Shown: in pieces, positions 1-5,836 of the stretch | Numbering within the stretch: the stretch's first letter is position 1 | Layout: every line of letters begins with the position of its first letter | NCBI GenBank assembly: GCA_903932885.1 | Contig: CAIZHT010000160.1 | Location: 1 to 13,077 of the forward strand | Direction: 5' to 3' | Length of the DNA stretch: 13,077 bases | Source of the DNA: an uncultured Actinomycetes bacterium | GTDB taxonomy: Bacteria > Actinomycetota > Actinomycetes > Nanopelagicales > Nanopelagicaceae | Notes under the pieces: model-generated | The model's database searches: none | The model's input: only the letters and a program-made list of their open reading frames with translations | Told to the model about the DNA's origin: nothing | Translations under genes and position numbers: made by a program

Positions 1-187
1 AGCATCACGGTCGCAAACAGCGAAGGGCACTCATGCATTAGATTTAGCTCGATCTCTCAAGGAGATGCTTATCCAGCGTGGTGTCACAGTACATGTGTCA
101 GAGATATGTACCGGTGAAAGCATGGATCATTTTTCATATCGCCGTGATGGAGTAACGGGTCGCACCGTAGGAGTGATTGCATTATGA
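1..187 (+). CDS. pgeF: PgeF/YfiH family protein (purine nucleoside phosphorylase / laccase-domain), 3' end only
   Basis: Only the last 61 codons are present; the gene enters from the left edge, and its first complete codon is at position 2. The reading frame is open from there to a TGA at 185-187. The translated end contains HALDLARSLKEML and closes with SYRRDGVTGRTVGVIAL, which matches the conserved C-terminus of the YfiH/PgeF (DUF152, multicopper polyphenol oxidase-like) family, where S-x-R-R-D-G-x-T-G-R near the end is typical. Members act on purine nucleosides and have been linked to peptidoglycan editing. In Actinobacteria this gene usually sits between ftsZ and yggS, as it does here. 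Its stop overlaps the yggS start by 4 nt (ATGA), implying translational coupling. The catalytic His/Cys residues lie upstream of the window and cannot be checked. Confidence 0.85.
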   Translation, partial: ASRSQTAKGTHALDLARSLKEMLIQRGVTVHVSEICTGESMDHFSYRRDGVTGRTVGVIAL

Positions 188-873
188 GTACTCGCACAGA
201 GGAGATTGCGCACAATCTTGCGCAAGTACGAGAGAAGATTCGAGTAAGTGCGCAGGCATCTCATCGAGATCTCAGTGCGATTGAACTTATTGCCGTTACC
301 AAGACATTTCCTGTAAGTGATGCCCAGATCCTTCATGATTTAGGAATTCGTGACTTCGGTGAGAATCGGGATAGCGAAGGAGCAGCCAAATCTCAAGAAA
401 TTCAAGGACGTTGGCATTTTCAAGGACAGATTCAGGGAAACAAATTGAAATCTATAACCAAGTGGGCGAGCGTTATTCATTCCCTTGATTCGCATGATCA
501 TTTAGAGAAGATTGCAACGCTGTGCAAAGAACGCCAAGGGGCATCACTTGGAATTTTCATTCAAGTATCACTCGATGGCGCACATGGCCGCGGGGGAGTG
601 CCCCCGCAAGAACTCACAAAATTAGCCGACTCAGTTCTTTCCACTGCCGGAACCCAACTGATGGGACTCATGGCCGTTGCCCCACTGGGAGTTGAAGCCG
701 ATAAAGCCTTTTCAGAATTAGCAGCAATTCACGGGGTTTTTATTAGTAATTTTCCATCTGCAAAAGCCCTATCTGCAGGGATGAGTGGTGATTATGAAAG
801 TGCAATTTCACATGGTGCGACACATATACGCGTAGGCAGCTCAATCCTCGGTTCTCGTACGCCTGAGATGTAA
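184..873 (+). CDS. yggS: YggS/PROSC-family pyridoxal phosphate homeostasis protein
   Basis: A 229-residue cytoplasmic protein of normal family length. It is a single-domain, alanine-racemase-like fold type III barrel that binds PLP but has no known catalytic turnover; it buffers free PLP and influences amino- and keto-acid balance. Visible motifs are IAVTKTFP with the probable PLP lysine at residue 40, FGENRDSE at about 58-65, WHFQGQIQGNK at about 77-87 (the family's WHFIGxLQxNK), LMAVAPLG, and the phosphate-binding end GMSGDYESAISHGATHIRVGSSILG. The ATG overlaps the pgeF stop, and an AGGAG at 169-173 lies 10 nt upstream inside pgeF, which supports this start. It is followed 10 nt later by sepF. 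The yggS-sepF-yggT order is the standard gene neighbourhood downstream of ftsZ in Gram-positive bacteria. Confidence 0.95.
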   Translation: MSTRTEEIAHNLAQVREKIRVSAQASHRDLSAIELIAVTKTFPVSDAQILHDLGIRDFGENRDSEGAAKSQEIQGRWHFQGQIQGNKLKSITKWASVIHSLDSHDHLEKIATLCKERQGASLGIFIQVSLDGAHGRGGVPPQELTKLADSVLSTAGTQLMGLMAVAPLGVEADKAFSELAAIHGVFISNFPSAKALSAGMSGDYESAISHGATHIRVGSSILGSRTPEM

Positions 874-883
874 CCTTTTACGT

Positions 884-1351
884 ATGGCTAATGCAATGCG
901 ACGCGTCGCAAACTATCTCGGACTTATGGACGACCCAGAATTTGATACACCTGTTGCCGCACAAGAAGCAGCCCGTGTACCTGATGTTCGCATCAAGACT
1001 CGCGAACCACGTCAAGTAGGTTCCATGCATTCAGCAACTCTTGCACCAGCTCCTCAATTAGATCTTCCAGTGCTAGATCGCATCATTACTCTTCACCCAC
1101 GTTTTTATAATGAAGCACGAACAATCGGTGAGCACTATCGTCAAGGCAATCCAGTCATCATCAATCTGACTGACATGGATGAAGCTGCATGTACACGACT
1201 GATCGATTTTGCAAGTGGACTTGCATTTGGTCTCAATGGAACCATCGAGCGAGTGACAAAGAAAGTATTCCTGCTCTCACCAGCAAATGTTTCTGTGAGT
1301 TCTGAAGATAAATCAGCAGCTGCACAAGCCAGCTTTTTCAATCAGAACTAA
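884..1351 (+). CDS. sepF: SepF cell-division protein (FtsZ anchor/bundler)
   Basis: A 155-residue protein. SepF binds the FtsZ C-terminal tail, bundles filaments and tethers the Z-ring to the membrane; it matters especially in Actinobacteria, which lack FtsA. The N-terminus MANAMRRVANYLGLMDD is the usual amphipathic membrane-binding helix and matches actinobacterial SepF starts, so the first ATG is preferred over the internal ATG four codons on. A poorly conserved Pro/Ala linker covers about residues 20-60. The SepF core follows at about 62-136, with HPRFYNEARTIGEHYRQG, a PVIINLTDMDE strand, and the glycine-rich dimer segment ASGLAFGLNGTIERVTKKVFLLSP. No clear Shine-Dalgarno is visible in the 10-nt gap after yggS, so translation probably depends on reinitiation or coupling. 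Confidence 0.95.
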   Translation: MANAMRRVANYLGLMDDPEFDTPVAAQEAARVPDVRIKTREPRQVGSMHSATLAPAPQLDLPVLDRIITLHPRFYNEARTIGEHYRQGNPVIINLTDMDEAACTRLIDFASGLAFGLNGTIERVTKKVFLLSPANVSVSSEDKSAAAQASFFNQN

Positions 1352-1362
1352 CTTATAGAGCT

Positions 1363-1647
1363 ATGTTTCAGATCGGTTCTATCCTTGTTCTCATTCTGCA
1401 GATCTTTTTATTCGCTCTATTAGGTCGCTTGATTCTTGATTATGTAAGAATTTTTGCGCGCAACTGGCGTCCTAGTGGAATCTCTCTATATTTTGTTGAA
1501 GCCGTGTATTCAATAACTGAAAAGCCAATGAGTTTTGTACGACGATTTATTCCACCACTACGCATTGGCGCAGTCAGTTTAGATCTCTCTTTCATTGTGC
1601 TTTTCTTCGCTATCCAACTATTGATTCCAATTGTTGGTTCGCTCTAA
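1363..1647 (+). CDS. yggT: YggT family membrane protein
   Basis: A 94-residue protein with two hydrophobic segments (about residues 5-28 and 71-91) joined by a basic loop. The loop contains the family signature ITEKPMSFVRRFIPPLRIGAV followed by LDLSF, corresponding to the YggT pattern TxPxxxxxRRxIPPxRxGxxDxS. The biochemical role is unsettled: relatives have been linked to osmotic tolerance, cell division and thylakoid or membrane organisation. It lies 11 nt after sepF with only a weak GAG upstream. In most Actinobacteria divIVA (wag31) follows yggT; here the next gene is ileS on the opposite strand, with only 4 nt between the two stop codons. Two alpha-helical segments and the loop motif make the family assignment firm; the function is not established. 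Confidence 0.92.
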   Translation: MFQIGSILVLILQIFLFALLGRLILDYVRIFARNWRPSGISLYFVEAVYSITEKPMSFVRRFIPPLRIGAVSLDLSFIVLFFAIQLLIPIVGSL

Positions 1648-1669
1648 AGAATTAGGAATTCTTCTTTAG
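1644..1669. terminator. Candidate bidirectional terminator between convergent yggT and ileS
   Basis: An inverted repeat covers both stop codons: CTAAAGAA at 1644-1651 pairs with TTCTTTAG at 1662-1669 around a 10-nt loop. A competing fold pairs AAGAATT with AATTCTT (1647-1653 and 1657-1663) around a 3-nt AGG loop. The arms are AT-rich, so as a strong intrinsic terminator it is unconvincing on stability alone. The position between two convergent genes whose stops are 4 nt apart is exactly where a shared terminator would be needed. The U-rich arms give short T runs in both directions. Confidence 0.45.
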
Positions 1670-4600
1670 TATTACATTCATTCCTAGTTCGTTATCTGAG
1701 AAATCAAGAGCTAAATCTTGTTTCATATCGATTGCTAGTACTTCACTCTTGATATGTTCTAAGTCAGCAAGTACAGCCTGAGCAACTACATCGGATGCAT
1801 TCCACGCAATATCGATTCGATCTGAGATATCAAAGCCATCACTCTTGCGACGCTCTTGGATAAATCGGATTACTTCGCGGACATTTCCCGCTGCAATAAG
1901 AGATGGGGTTAGTTCTAGATCGAGTGCAACACTCTCACCATCATGGCTGGCCACCATCCAGCCACTCTTAGGTACTTCTGTAATGGCTAAATCTTCTAAG
2001 GAGATTTCCCACGAAGATGAGCCCGCAGAAATCGTGCTTGTTCCCTTAGCACGAAGGGTGCGAACTAGCTCTGTTGCATCTTGTGCACCAATGGCTTTGG
2101 CTATTTCTTGAACAGCGCCACCGAATTTTGTGCCAAGAGTTCTAAAATTTGCCTTGATCGAGATATCAACTAAATCTCCATCAGCATCGGCGATATCTTC
2201 GAGTGAGATTACATTGAGCTCATCAGCAATTTGTTCGCGCATTGCAACTGGTAAAGATGCCCAGCCACTTGCCGCAATGAGAGCCCGCGATAAAGGTTGG
2301 CGAATCTTGACTCCAGATTCAGCGCGAGCCGCTCGACCGAGTTCAACAATTCGCTTGGTAAGTGAGACTTCACGTCGCAAATCAAGATTGATCATGGAGT
2401 TATCCGCAATTGGGAAATCACTGAGATGTACAGAGTGAGCCGCCTTCTCATTAGTCGGACGGACCAATTCTTGCCACACTTGCTCGGTTATAAATGGGAT
2501 CATCGGAGCGAGAAGTTGAGTTAGAACGCTAAGACATTCATGAAGTGTGGCTAAAGCACTTGCATCGCCATCCCAGAAGCGACGACGCGAACGGCGTACA
2601 TACCAATTGGAAAGATCATCGATAAAGCGCGCCAGTTCTTTCCCTGCGCTTTGCGAATCAAAATCAGAATAAGCAGCATCAACTTCTTGGATTAGTAAAT
2701 TGAGTTCAGAGAGAATCCACTTATCCATAAGCGTTCTCTCACTCGGTGCTGGAGAATCTTTCAGGTCAAAATTTGCAGCATGGGCGTAGAGTGAATGGAA
2801 TGAGACAGTATTCCAATAGGTAAGAAGTGTTTTACGAAGTGCATCATTGATTGCAGTGTGGCCAACTCGACGCGCGGCCCATGGTGAACCTGCTGCAAGC
2901 ATGTACCAACGAACAGCATCTGCACCATGTTGTTCCATCAATGAAATTGGTTCTAGAACATTTCCTAAGTGCTTACTCATTTTGCGGCCATCTTCATCGA
3001 GAATATGGCCAAGACAAAGAACTGTTGAATAAGAACTCTTATCAAAAACAAGAGTTCCAATTGTCATAAGTGTGTAGAACCACCCACGTGTTTGATCGAT
3101 TGCTTCTGCAATGAAATCTGCAGGATATGCCTTTGCGAATTTTTCAGCAGAGCCCTCCTTATGCGGATAGCCCCACTGAGCAAAAGGCATTGCGCCAGAG
3201 TCATACCAACAATCAATTACTTCTGGAATTCGAGTCATCACTTCCTTGCACTCCTGGCAAGGGAAGGTGATGTCATCGACAAATGGACGGTGAGGATCGA
3301 GGTTAGAAAGATTTGTTCCTGCTAATTCACCAAGTTCAGCAAGGGATGCAATACAGATTTCATGTTTGTTCTCACATCGCCAAATAGGAAGTGGTGTTCC
3401 CCAGAATCTATTGCGAGATAGTGCCCAGTCAATATTGTTATTGAGCCAGTCGCCATAGCGACCATCCTTGATTGTCTCTGGATGCCAATCTGTTTTCTGA
3501 TTTTCACGGATGAGCGCATCTTTGATTGATGTCGTACGGATATACCAAGAAGGTTGTGCGTAATAGATAAGTGCTGTGTGACAGCGCCAGCAATGCGGAT
3601 ATTGGTGCTCATATGGTTGATGCTTATAGAGCAAGCCTTTACTTCTCAATTCTTTTACTAGTGGCTTATCTGCATCTTTGAAAAATAGCCCACCAACAAC
3701 TGCAACATCTGGAAGAAATGTTCCATCCGGTGCCACTGGATTTATAACAGGTAATCCATATGCACGACAGACCTGTAAGTCATCTGCGCCAAAGGCAGGG
3801 GATTGGTGAACAAGGCCTGTTCCATCCTCAGTAGTTACATAAGTTGCCAAGACAACGTAATGTGAATCTGGAATCTCTACATAGTCAAAAGGTCGAGAAT
3901 ACGTTGTGCGCTCTAAGTCCTTACCAAGCATGGTGCGCAATACTTTGACTTCACCAGTGAGTGCGCTTTGCAGCGCATCCGCGAGAACAAGAAGTTCACT
4001 CTTTTCTTCATGCGTTACTTCTACTAATACATAGTCAACATCTGGATGGACAGCAATAGCGGTATTAGAAACGAGTGTCCATGGCGTTGTAGTCCACACA
4101 AGTAGAGATGCCCCAAGGTCGCCAAGTTCACCGGATGTAATTGGAAAACGTACATATACAGATGGATCTACGACGCTTTCGTAGCCTTGCGCTAATTCGT
4201 GATCTGATAATCCGGTTCCACATCGAGGGCAATATGGAGCAACGCGATGATCTTGAACAAGTAAACCCTTTTTCCAAATTTCTTTGAGGCTCCACCACAC
4301 GCTCTCCACATATTCTGGAGCCATCGTCCAATACGCTTGATCGAAATCAACCCAGAAGCCCATGCGATTCGTCATTGTTGCAAAGGCATCGACGTGGCGT
4401 GTTACTGATTGTCGGCACTTGTCATTGAATTGCGCGATACCGAATTTTTCAATATCTCCCTTACCCGAAAAACCAAGTTCCTTTTCAACTGCAATCTCAA
4501 CGGGCAAACCGTGACAGTCCCAACCCGCTTTACGTTCTACGAGTTTTCCTTTCATAGTTTGAAAACGGGGGAATACATCTTTGAAAACACGCGCTTCAAT

Positions 4601-4777
4601 GTGGTGTGTTCCGGGTAGTCCATTTGCAGTTGGGGGACCTTCATAAAAAGTCCACGCTTCACCATTTTTGCGAGCTTTAGTGCTCTCTTCGAAAATGGAG
4701 TTTTCTTTCCAAAATTTAAGAATTGAATGTTCCATTGCAGGCAGATCTATCGATGCAGGAATCGCGCGAAATGACAT
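1652..4777 (-). CDS. ileS: Isoleucyl-tRNA synthetase (GXHH-type signature)
   Basis: A 1041-residue cytoplasmic class I synthetase that charges tRNA-Ile with isoleucine using ATP and edits misactivated valine. Domains in order: Rossmann catalytic core with the altered HIGH signature PPTANGLPGTHH (GTHH at residues 56-59), a split zinc-type CxxC segment YCPRCGTGLSDHE, the CP1 editing domain (WTTTPWTLVSNTAIAVHPD, then TTEDGTGLVHQSPAFGADD with the editing aspartate), further CxxC pairs (HCWRCHT, CQEC), the second half of the core with KMSKH at 599-603, and a C-terminal anticodon-binding helical region. The start at 4777 is chosen because residues from MSFRAIP onward match the family and a GGAGGG lies 7 nt upstream. 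The open frame continues to 5014, but that part is the T-box leader. The gene is convergent with yggT and divergent from the DksA-like gene. Expression is very likely controlled by the T-box. Confidence 0.97.
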   Translation of the reverse strand: MSFRAIPASIDLPAMEHSILKFWKENSIFEESTKARKNGEAWTFYEGPPTANGLPGTHHIEARVFKDVFPRFQTMKGKLVERKAGWDCHGLPVEIAVEKELGFSGKGDIEKFGIAQFNDKCRQSVTRHVDAFATMTNRMGFWVDFDQAYWTMAPEYVESVWWSLKEIWKKGLLVQDHRVAPYCPRCGTGLSDHELAQGYESVVDPSVYVRFPITSGELGDLGASLLVWTTTPWTLVSNTAIAVHPDVDYVLVEVTHEEKSELLVLADALQSALTGEVKVLRTMLGKDLERTTYSRPFDYVEIPDSHYVVLATYVTTEDGTGLVHQSPAFGADDLQVCRAYGLPVINPVAPDGTFLPDVAVVGGLFFKDADKPLVKELRSKGLLYKHQPYEHQYPHCWRCHTALIYYAQPSWYIRTTSIKDALIRENQKTDWHPETIKDGRYGDWLNNNIDWALSRNRFWGTPLPIWRCENKHEICIASLAELGELAGTNLSNLDPHRPFVDDITFPCQECKEVMTRIPEVIDCWYDSGAMPFAQWGYPHKEGSAEKFAKAYPADFIAEAIDQTRGWFYTLMTIGTLVFDKSSYSTVLCLGHILDEDGRKMSKHLGNVLEPISLMEQHGADAVRWYMLAAGSPWAARRVGHTAINDALRKTLLTYWNTVSFHSLYAHAANFDLKDSPAPSERTLMDKWILSELNLLIQEVDAAYSDFDSQSAGKELARFIDDLSNWYVRRSRRRFWDGDASALATLHECLSVLTQLLAPMIPFITEQVWQELVRPTNEKAAHSVHLSDFPIADNSMINLDLRREVSLTKRIVELGRAARAESGVKIRQPLSRALIAASGWASLPVAMREQIADELNVISLEDIADADGDLVDISIKANFRTLGTKFGGAVQEIAKAIGAQDATELVRTLRAKGTSTISAGSSSWEISLEDLAITEVPKSGWMVASHDGESVALDLELTPSLIAAGNVREVIRFIQERRKSDGFDISDRIDIAWNASDVVAQAVLADLEHIKSEVLAIDMKQDLALDFSDNELGMNVILKKNS

Positions 4778-4974
4778 AAAAAAACCCTCCAGATAGCTCC
4801 GAGAATTGGAACTGGAGGGACGAATTTCCATCTCAATGGATAACTCGCGGTACCACCCGCCTTGTATCGATTTCTCGATACCTCTTATTAGAAACACCTT
4901 TGGTTCTACCTCGAGTGAAATACTCACTCGACTCTTCCAACAAGCTCGTGAGGTGATGGCCCCGTCAACGCTCG
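4778..4974 (-). ncRNA. ileS T-box riboswitch, translational type with ultrashort Stem I
   Basis: Read on the - strand. A short Stem I is formed by CGAGC (4974-4970) with GCUUG (4945-4941) and GGGG (4963-4960) with CCUC (4953-4950), closing a 6-nt loop CCAUCA. The isoleucine codon AUC (4957-4955) sits in this loop as the specifier. Next is a helix of 8 perfect pairs, UCGAGUGA with UCACUCGA (4931-4911), flanked by UUGG/CCAA, as for Stem II. UAUCGA-GAAA-UCGAUA (4880-4865) fits Stem III. The invariant T-box GGGTGGTACCGCG is at 4858-4846. Its partner UCGUCCC lies at about 4823-4817, with CGAGUU/AAUUCG and a UCCAU/AUGGA hairpin between them. Uncharged tRNA-Ile should stabilise this antisequestrator and free the Shine-Dalgarno. 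Actinobacterial ileS genes are known to carry T-boxes with this Stem I form. The segment 4910-4881, possibly the Stem IIA/B pseudoknot, was not modelled. Confidence 0.93.
4785..4819 (-). promoter_or_regulatory. Shine-Dalgarno sequestering hairpin of the ileS leader
   Basis: The ribosome-binding sequence GGAGGG (4790-4785), 7 nt before the ileS ATG, lies in CTGGAGGG (4792-4785). This is perfectly complementary to CCCTCCAG at 4819-4812. An inner helix AGUUCC with GGAGCU (4813-4808 and 4800-4795) around a 7-nt loop can extend the stem. The CCCU of the 5' arm is also the part of the T-box antisequestrator that pairs with GGG of the T-box, so the two folds exclude each other: tRNA bound means the Shine-Dalgarno is exposed, no tRNA means it is hidden. 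The hairpin is followed at once by seven T residues (4784-4778), so it also resembles an intrinsic terminator. Confidence 0.85.
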
Positions 4975-4991
4975 AAATGTGTTCAGGCAGG

Positions 4992-4997
4992 AGTCTA
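4992..4997 (-). promoter_or_regulatory. Tentative -10 element for the ileS transcript
   Basis: TAGACT on the - strand matches the TANNNT pattern and would place the transcript start near 4985, about 11 nt before Stem I of the T-box, which is a sensible distance. No TTGACA-like -35 is visible at normal spacing (the hexamer 17 nt upstream reads GGTAAT), so this is positional support only. Confidence 0.25.
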
Positions 4998-5030
4998 GAG
5001 CATGGCGTGAGCAAATTACCCGTGGCGAAG

Positions 5031-5060
5031 TTGGTGCGATCGCCCGATTGCGCATAAGGT
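5031..5060 (+). promoter_or_regulatory. Probable promoter giving a leaderless transcript for the DksA-like gene
   Basis: TTGGTG at 5031-5036 and TAAGGT at 5055-5060 are separated by 18 nt and resemble -35 and -10 hexamers of the housekeeping sigma factor. Counting 7-8 nt from the end of the -10 puts the start at 5067-5068, which is the A of the ATG at 5068. No Shine-Dalgarno lies between the -10 and this ATG. Leaderless mRNAs are common in Actinobacteria. The palindrome GCGATCGC (5036-5043) lies in the spacer; I cannot show that it is an operator. Confidence 0.5.
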
Positions 5061-5067
5061 GCGCGCC

Positions 5068-5835
5068 ATGCCTAAGAAAAGCGCCCCAGCAAAGAAGAGC
5101 GCAGCTAAGAAGCCTGTAGCTAAAAAGGCGCCTGCAAAGAAGGCCGCTATCAAAAAGACACCTGCAAAGAAAGCTGTAGCTAAAAAAGCGCCTGCAAAGA
5201 AGGCCGCTGCAAAGAAGAGCGCCGTGAAGAGCATTCCAGTCAAGAAAGCTCCGGGAAAACCATTTCCTTCAAAGACAACTCTGACTGTTGATGAAAAATC
5301 TCAGACTGTAAGTGTCTCAACAATTGTTGCTCCAGTAGTTGTTCCAGTCGTAGAAGAGCGTCGCCTCACCATGCTTCCTCCACCACGTCCGGTGAAGAGC
5401 GGAAAGAAAGTTGCACCGCTCAAGCCAATCAAAGGTGCGCCAACTCCAGTAGTTGTCAGTGATAACGAATCCCCATGGAGTGCCGCAGAGCTCAAGGCTA
5501 TTCGTAGCGAAGTGGCAAAAGATCTCCTGCGCTTACAACATGAGTTAACCCTAGTTGAAGCCGAAATGGATTCATTGATTAAAGAATCAGGTGAAGGCTC
5601 AGGCGATGATCAGGCTGATGCAGGAACGAAGACTTTCGAGCGCGAACATGAAATGTCTCTCGTTATCAATGCTCGCGAAATGGTTCTTCAAACCGAGCGC
5701 GCATTAGAACGTATTGATAATAAGACATACGGTAAGTGCGAAGAGTGTGGAAATATCATTGGTAAAGCTCGTCTGCAAGTTTTCCCACGTGCAACTCTTT
5801 GCATGGTTTGCAAGCAGAAGGAAGAGCGGCGCTAA
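5068..5835 (+). CDS. TraR/DksA-family zinc-finger protein with histone-H1-like lysine tail
   Basis: A 255-residue protein. The C-terminal half (about 135-255) is a TraR/DksA protein: a predicted coiled-coil pair with an acidic tip containing GDDQADAG at 179-186, comparable to the DxxDxA tip that inserts into the RNA polymerase secondary channel, and then a four-cysteine zinc finger, CEEC at 224-227 and CMVC at 245-248, spaced as in DksA. The N-terminus is unlike E. coli DksA: residues 6-50 are nine consecutive pentads ending in KK (APAKK, SAAKK, PVAKK and so on), then a Pro/Val-rich linker to about 135. Such tails resemble histone H1 and the basic tails of actinobacterial nucleoid proteins, so binding to DNA or RNA is a reasonable inference. 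The ATG at 5068 is preferred over an in-frame GTG at 5059 because that GTG overlaps the -10 element. Its place next to ileS and lspA is the usual actinobacterial one. Likely role: modulating transcription initiation; direct evidence is absent. Confidence 0.9.
   Translation: MPKKSAPAKKSAAKKPVAKKAPAKKAAIKKTPAKKAVAKKAPAKKAAAKKSAVKSIPVKKAPGKPFPSKTTLTVDEKSQTVSVSTIVAPVVVPVVEERRLTMLPPPRPVKSGKKVAPLKPIKGAPTPVVVSDNESPWSAAELKAIRSEVAKDLLRLQHELTLVEAEMDSLIKESGEGSGDDQADAGTKTFEREHEMSLVINAREMVLQTERALERIDNKTYGKCEECGNIIGKARLQVFPRATLCMVCKQKEERR
5114..5208 (+). repeat. 35-bp direct repeat, two copies 60 bp apart, in the lysine-tail coding region
   Basis: The segments 5114-5148 and 5174-5208 are identical except for one G/A difference. 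The 60-bp period equals 20 codons, or four KK pentads, so the repeat keeps the reading frame and the pentad phase. It suggests tandem duplication of a 60-bp unit as the way the tail grew. Copy number could vary between strains by replication slippage. Confidence 0.8.
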
Positions 5836-5836
5836 C

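Noticed and set aside
3322..3612. Minus-strand 96-residue open frame within ileS
   Set aside because: It lies in a different frame inside a conserved part of ileS, has no recognisable motif, and looks like a shadow frame.
4865..4931. Two perfect hairpins as independent terminators or protein-binding sites
   Set aside because: Neither has a following U tract and both take the positions of T-box Stem II and Stem III.
4778..5014. 79-residue N-terminal extension of ileS in the open frame
   Set aside because: The segment folds as a T-box leader, the extension has no IleRS character, and GGAGGG sits 7 nt before the ATG at 4777.
5036..5043. Palindrome GCGATCGC in the promoter spacer
   Set aside because: An 8-bp palindrome alone is weak evidence; a near-identical GCGATCG occurs inside rluD around 6847, so no operator is claimed.
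5059..5067. Alternative GTG start for the DksA-like gene
   Set aside because: It overlaps the predicted -10 hexamer and adds only three residues; the ATG at 5068 fits the promoter and MPKK start better.
5083..5217. CRISPR-like or satellite repeat
   Set aside because: The periodicity is codon-level (lysine pentads) within an intact gene, with no unique spacers.
5016..5243. Minus-strand open frame rich in Ala and Phe
   Set aside because: It is the mirror image of the lysine/alanine repeat codons of the DksA-like gene, and its hydrophobic pattern follows from that.
5714..5836. Extended N-terminus of lspA inside the preceding gene
   Set aside because: It overlaps conserved zinc-finger codons in another frame and has no LspA similarity.
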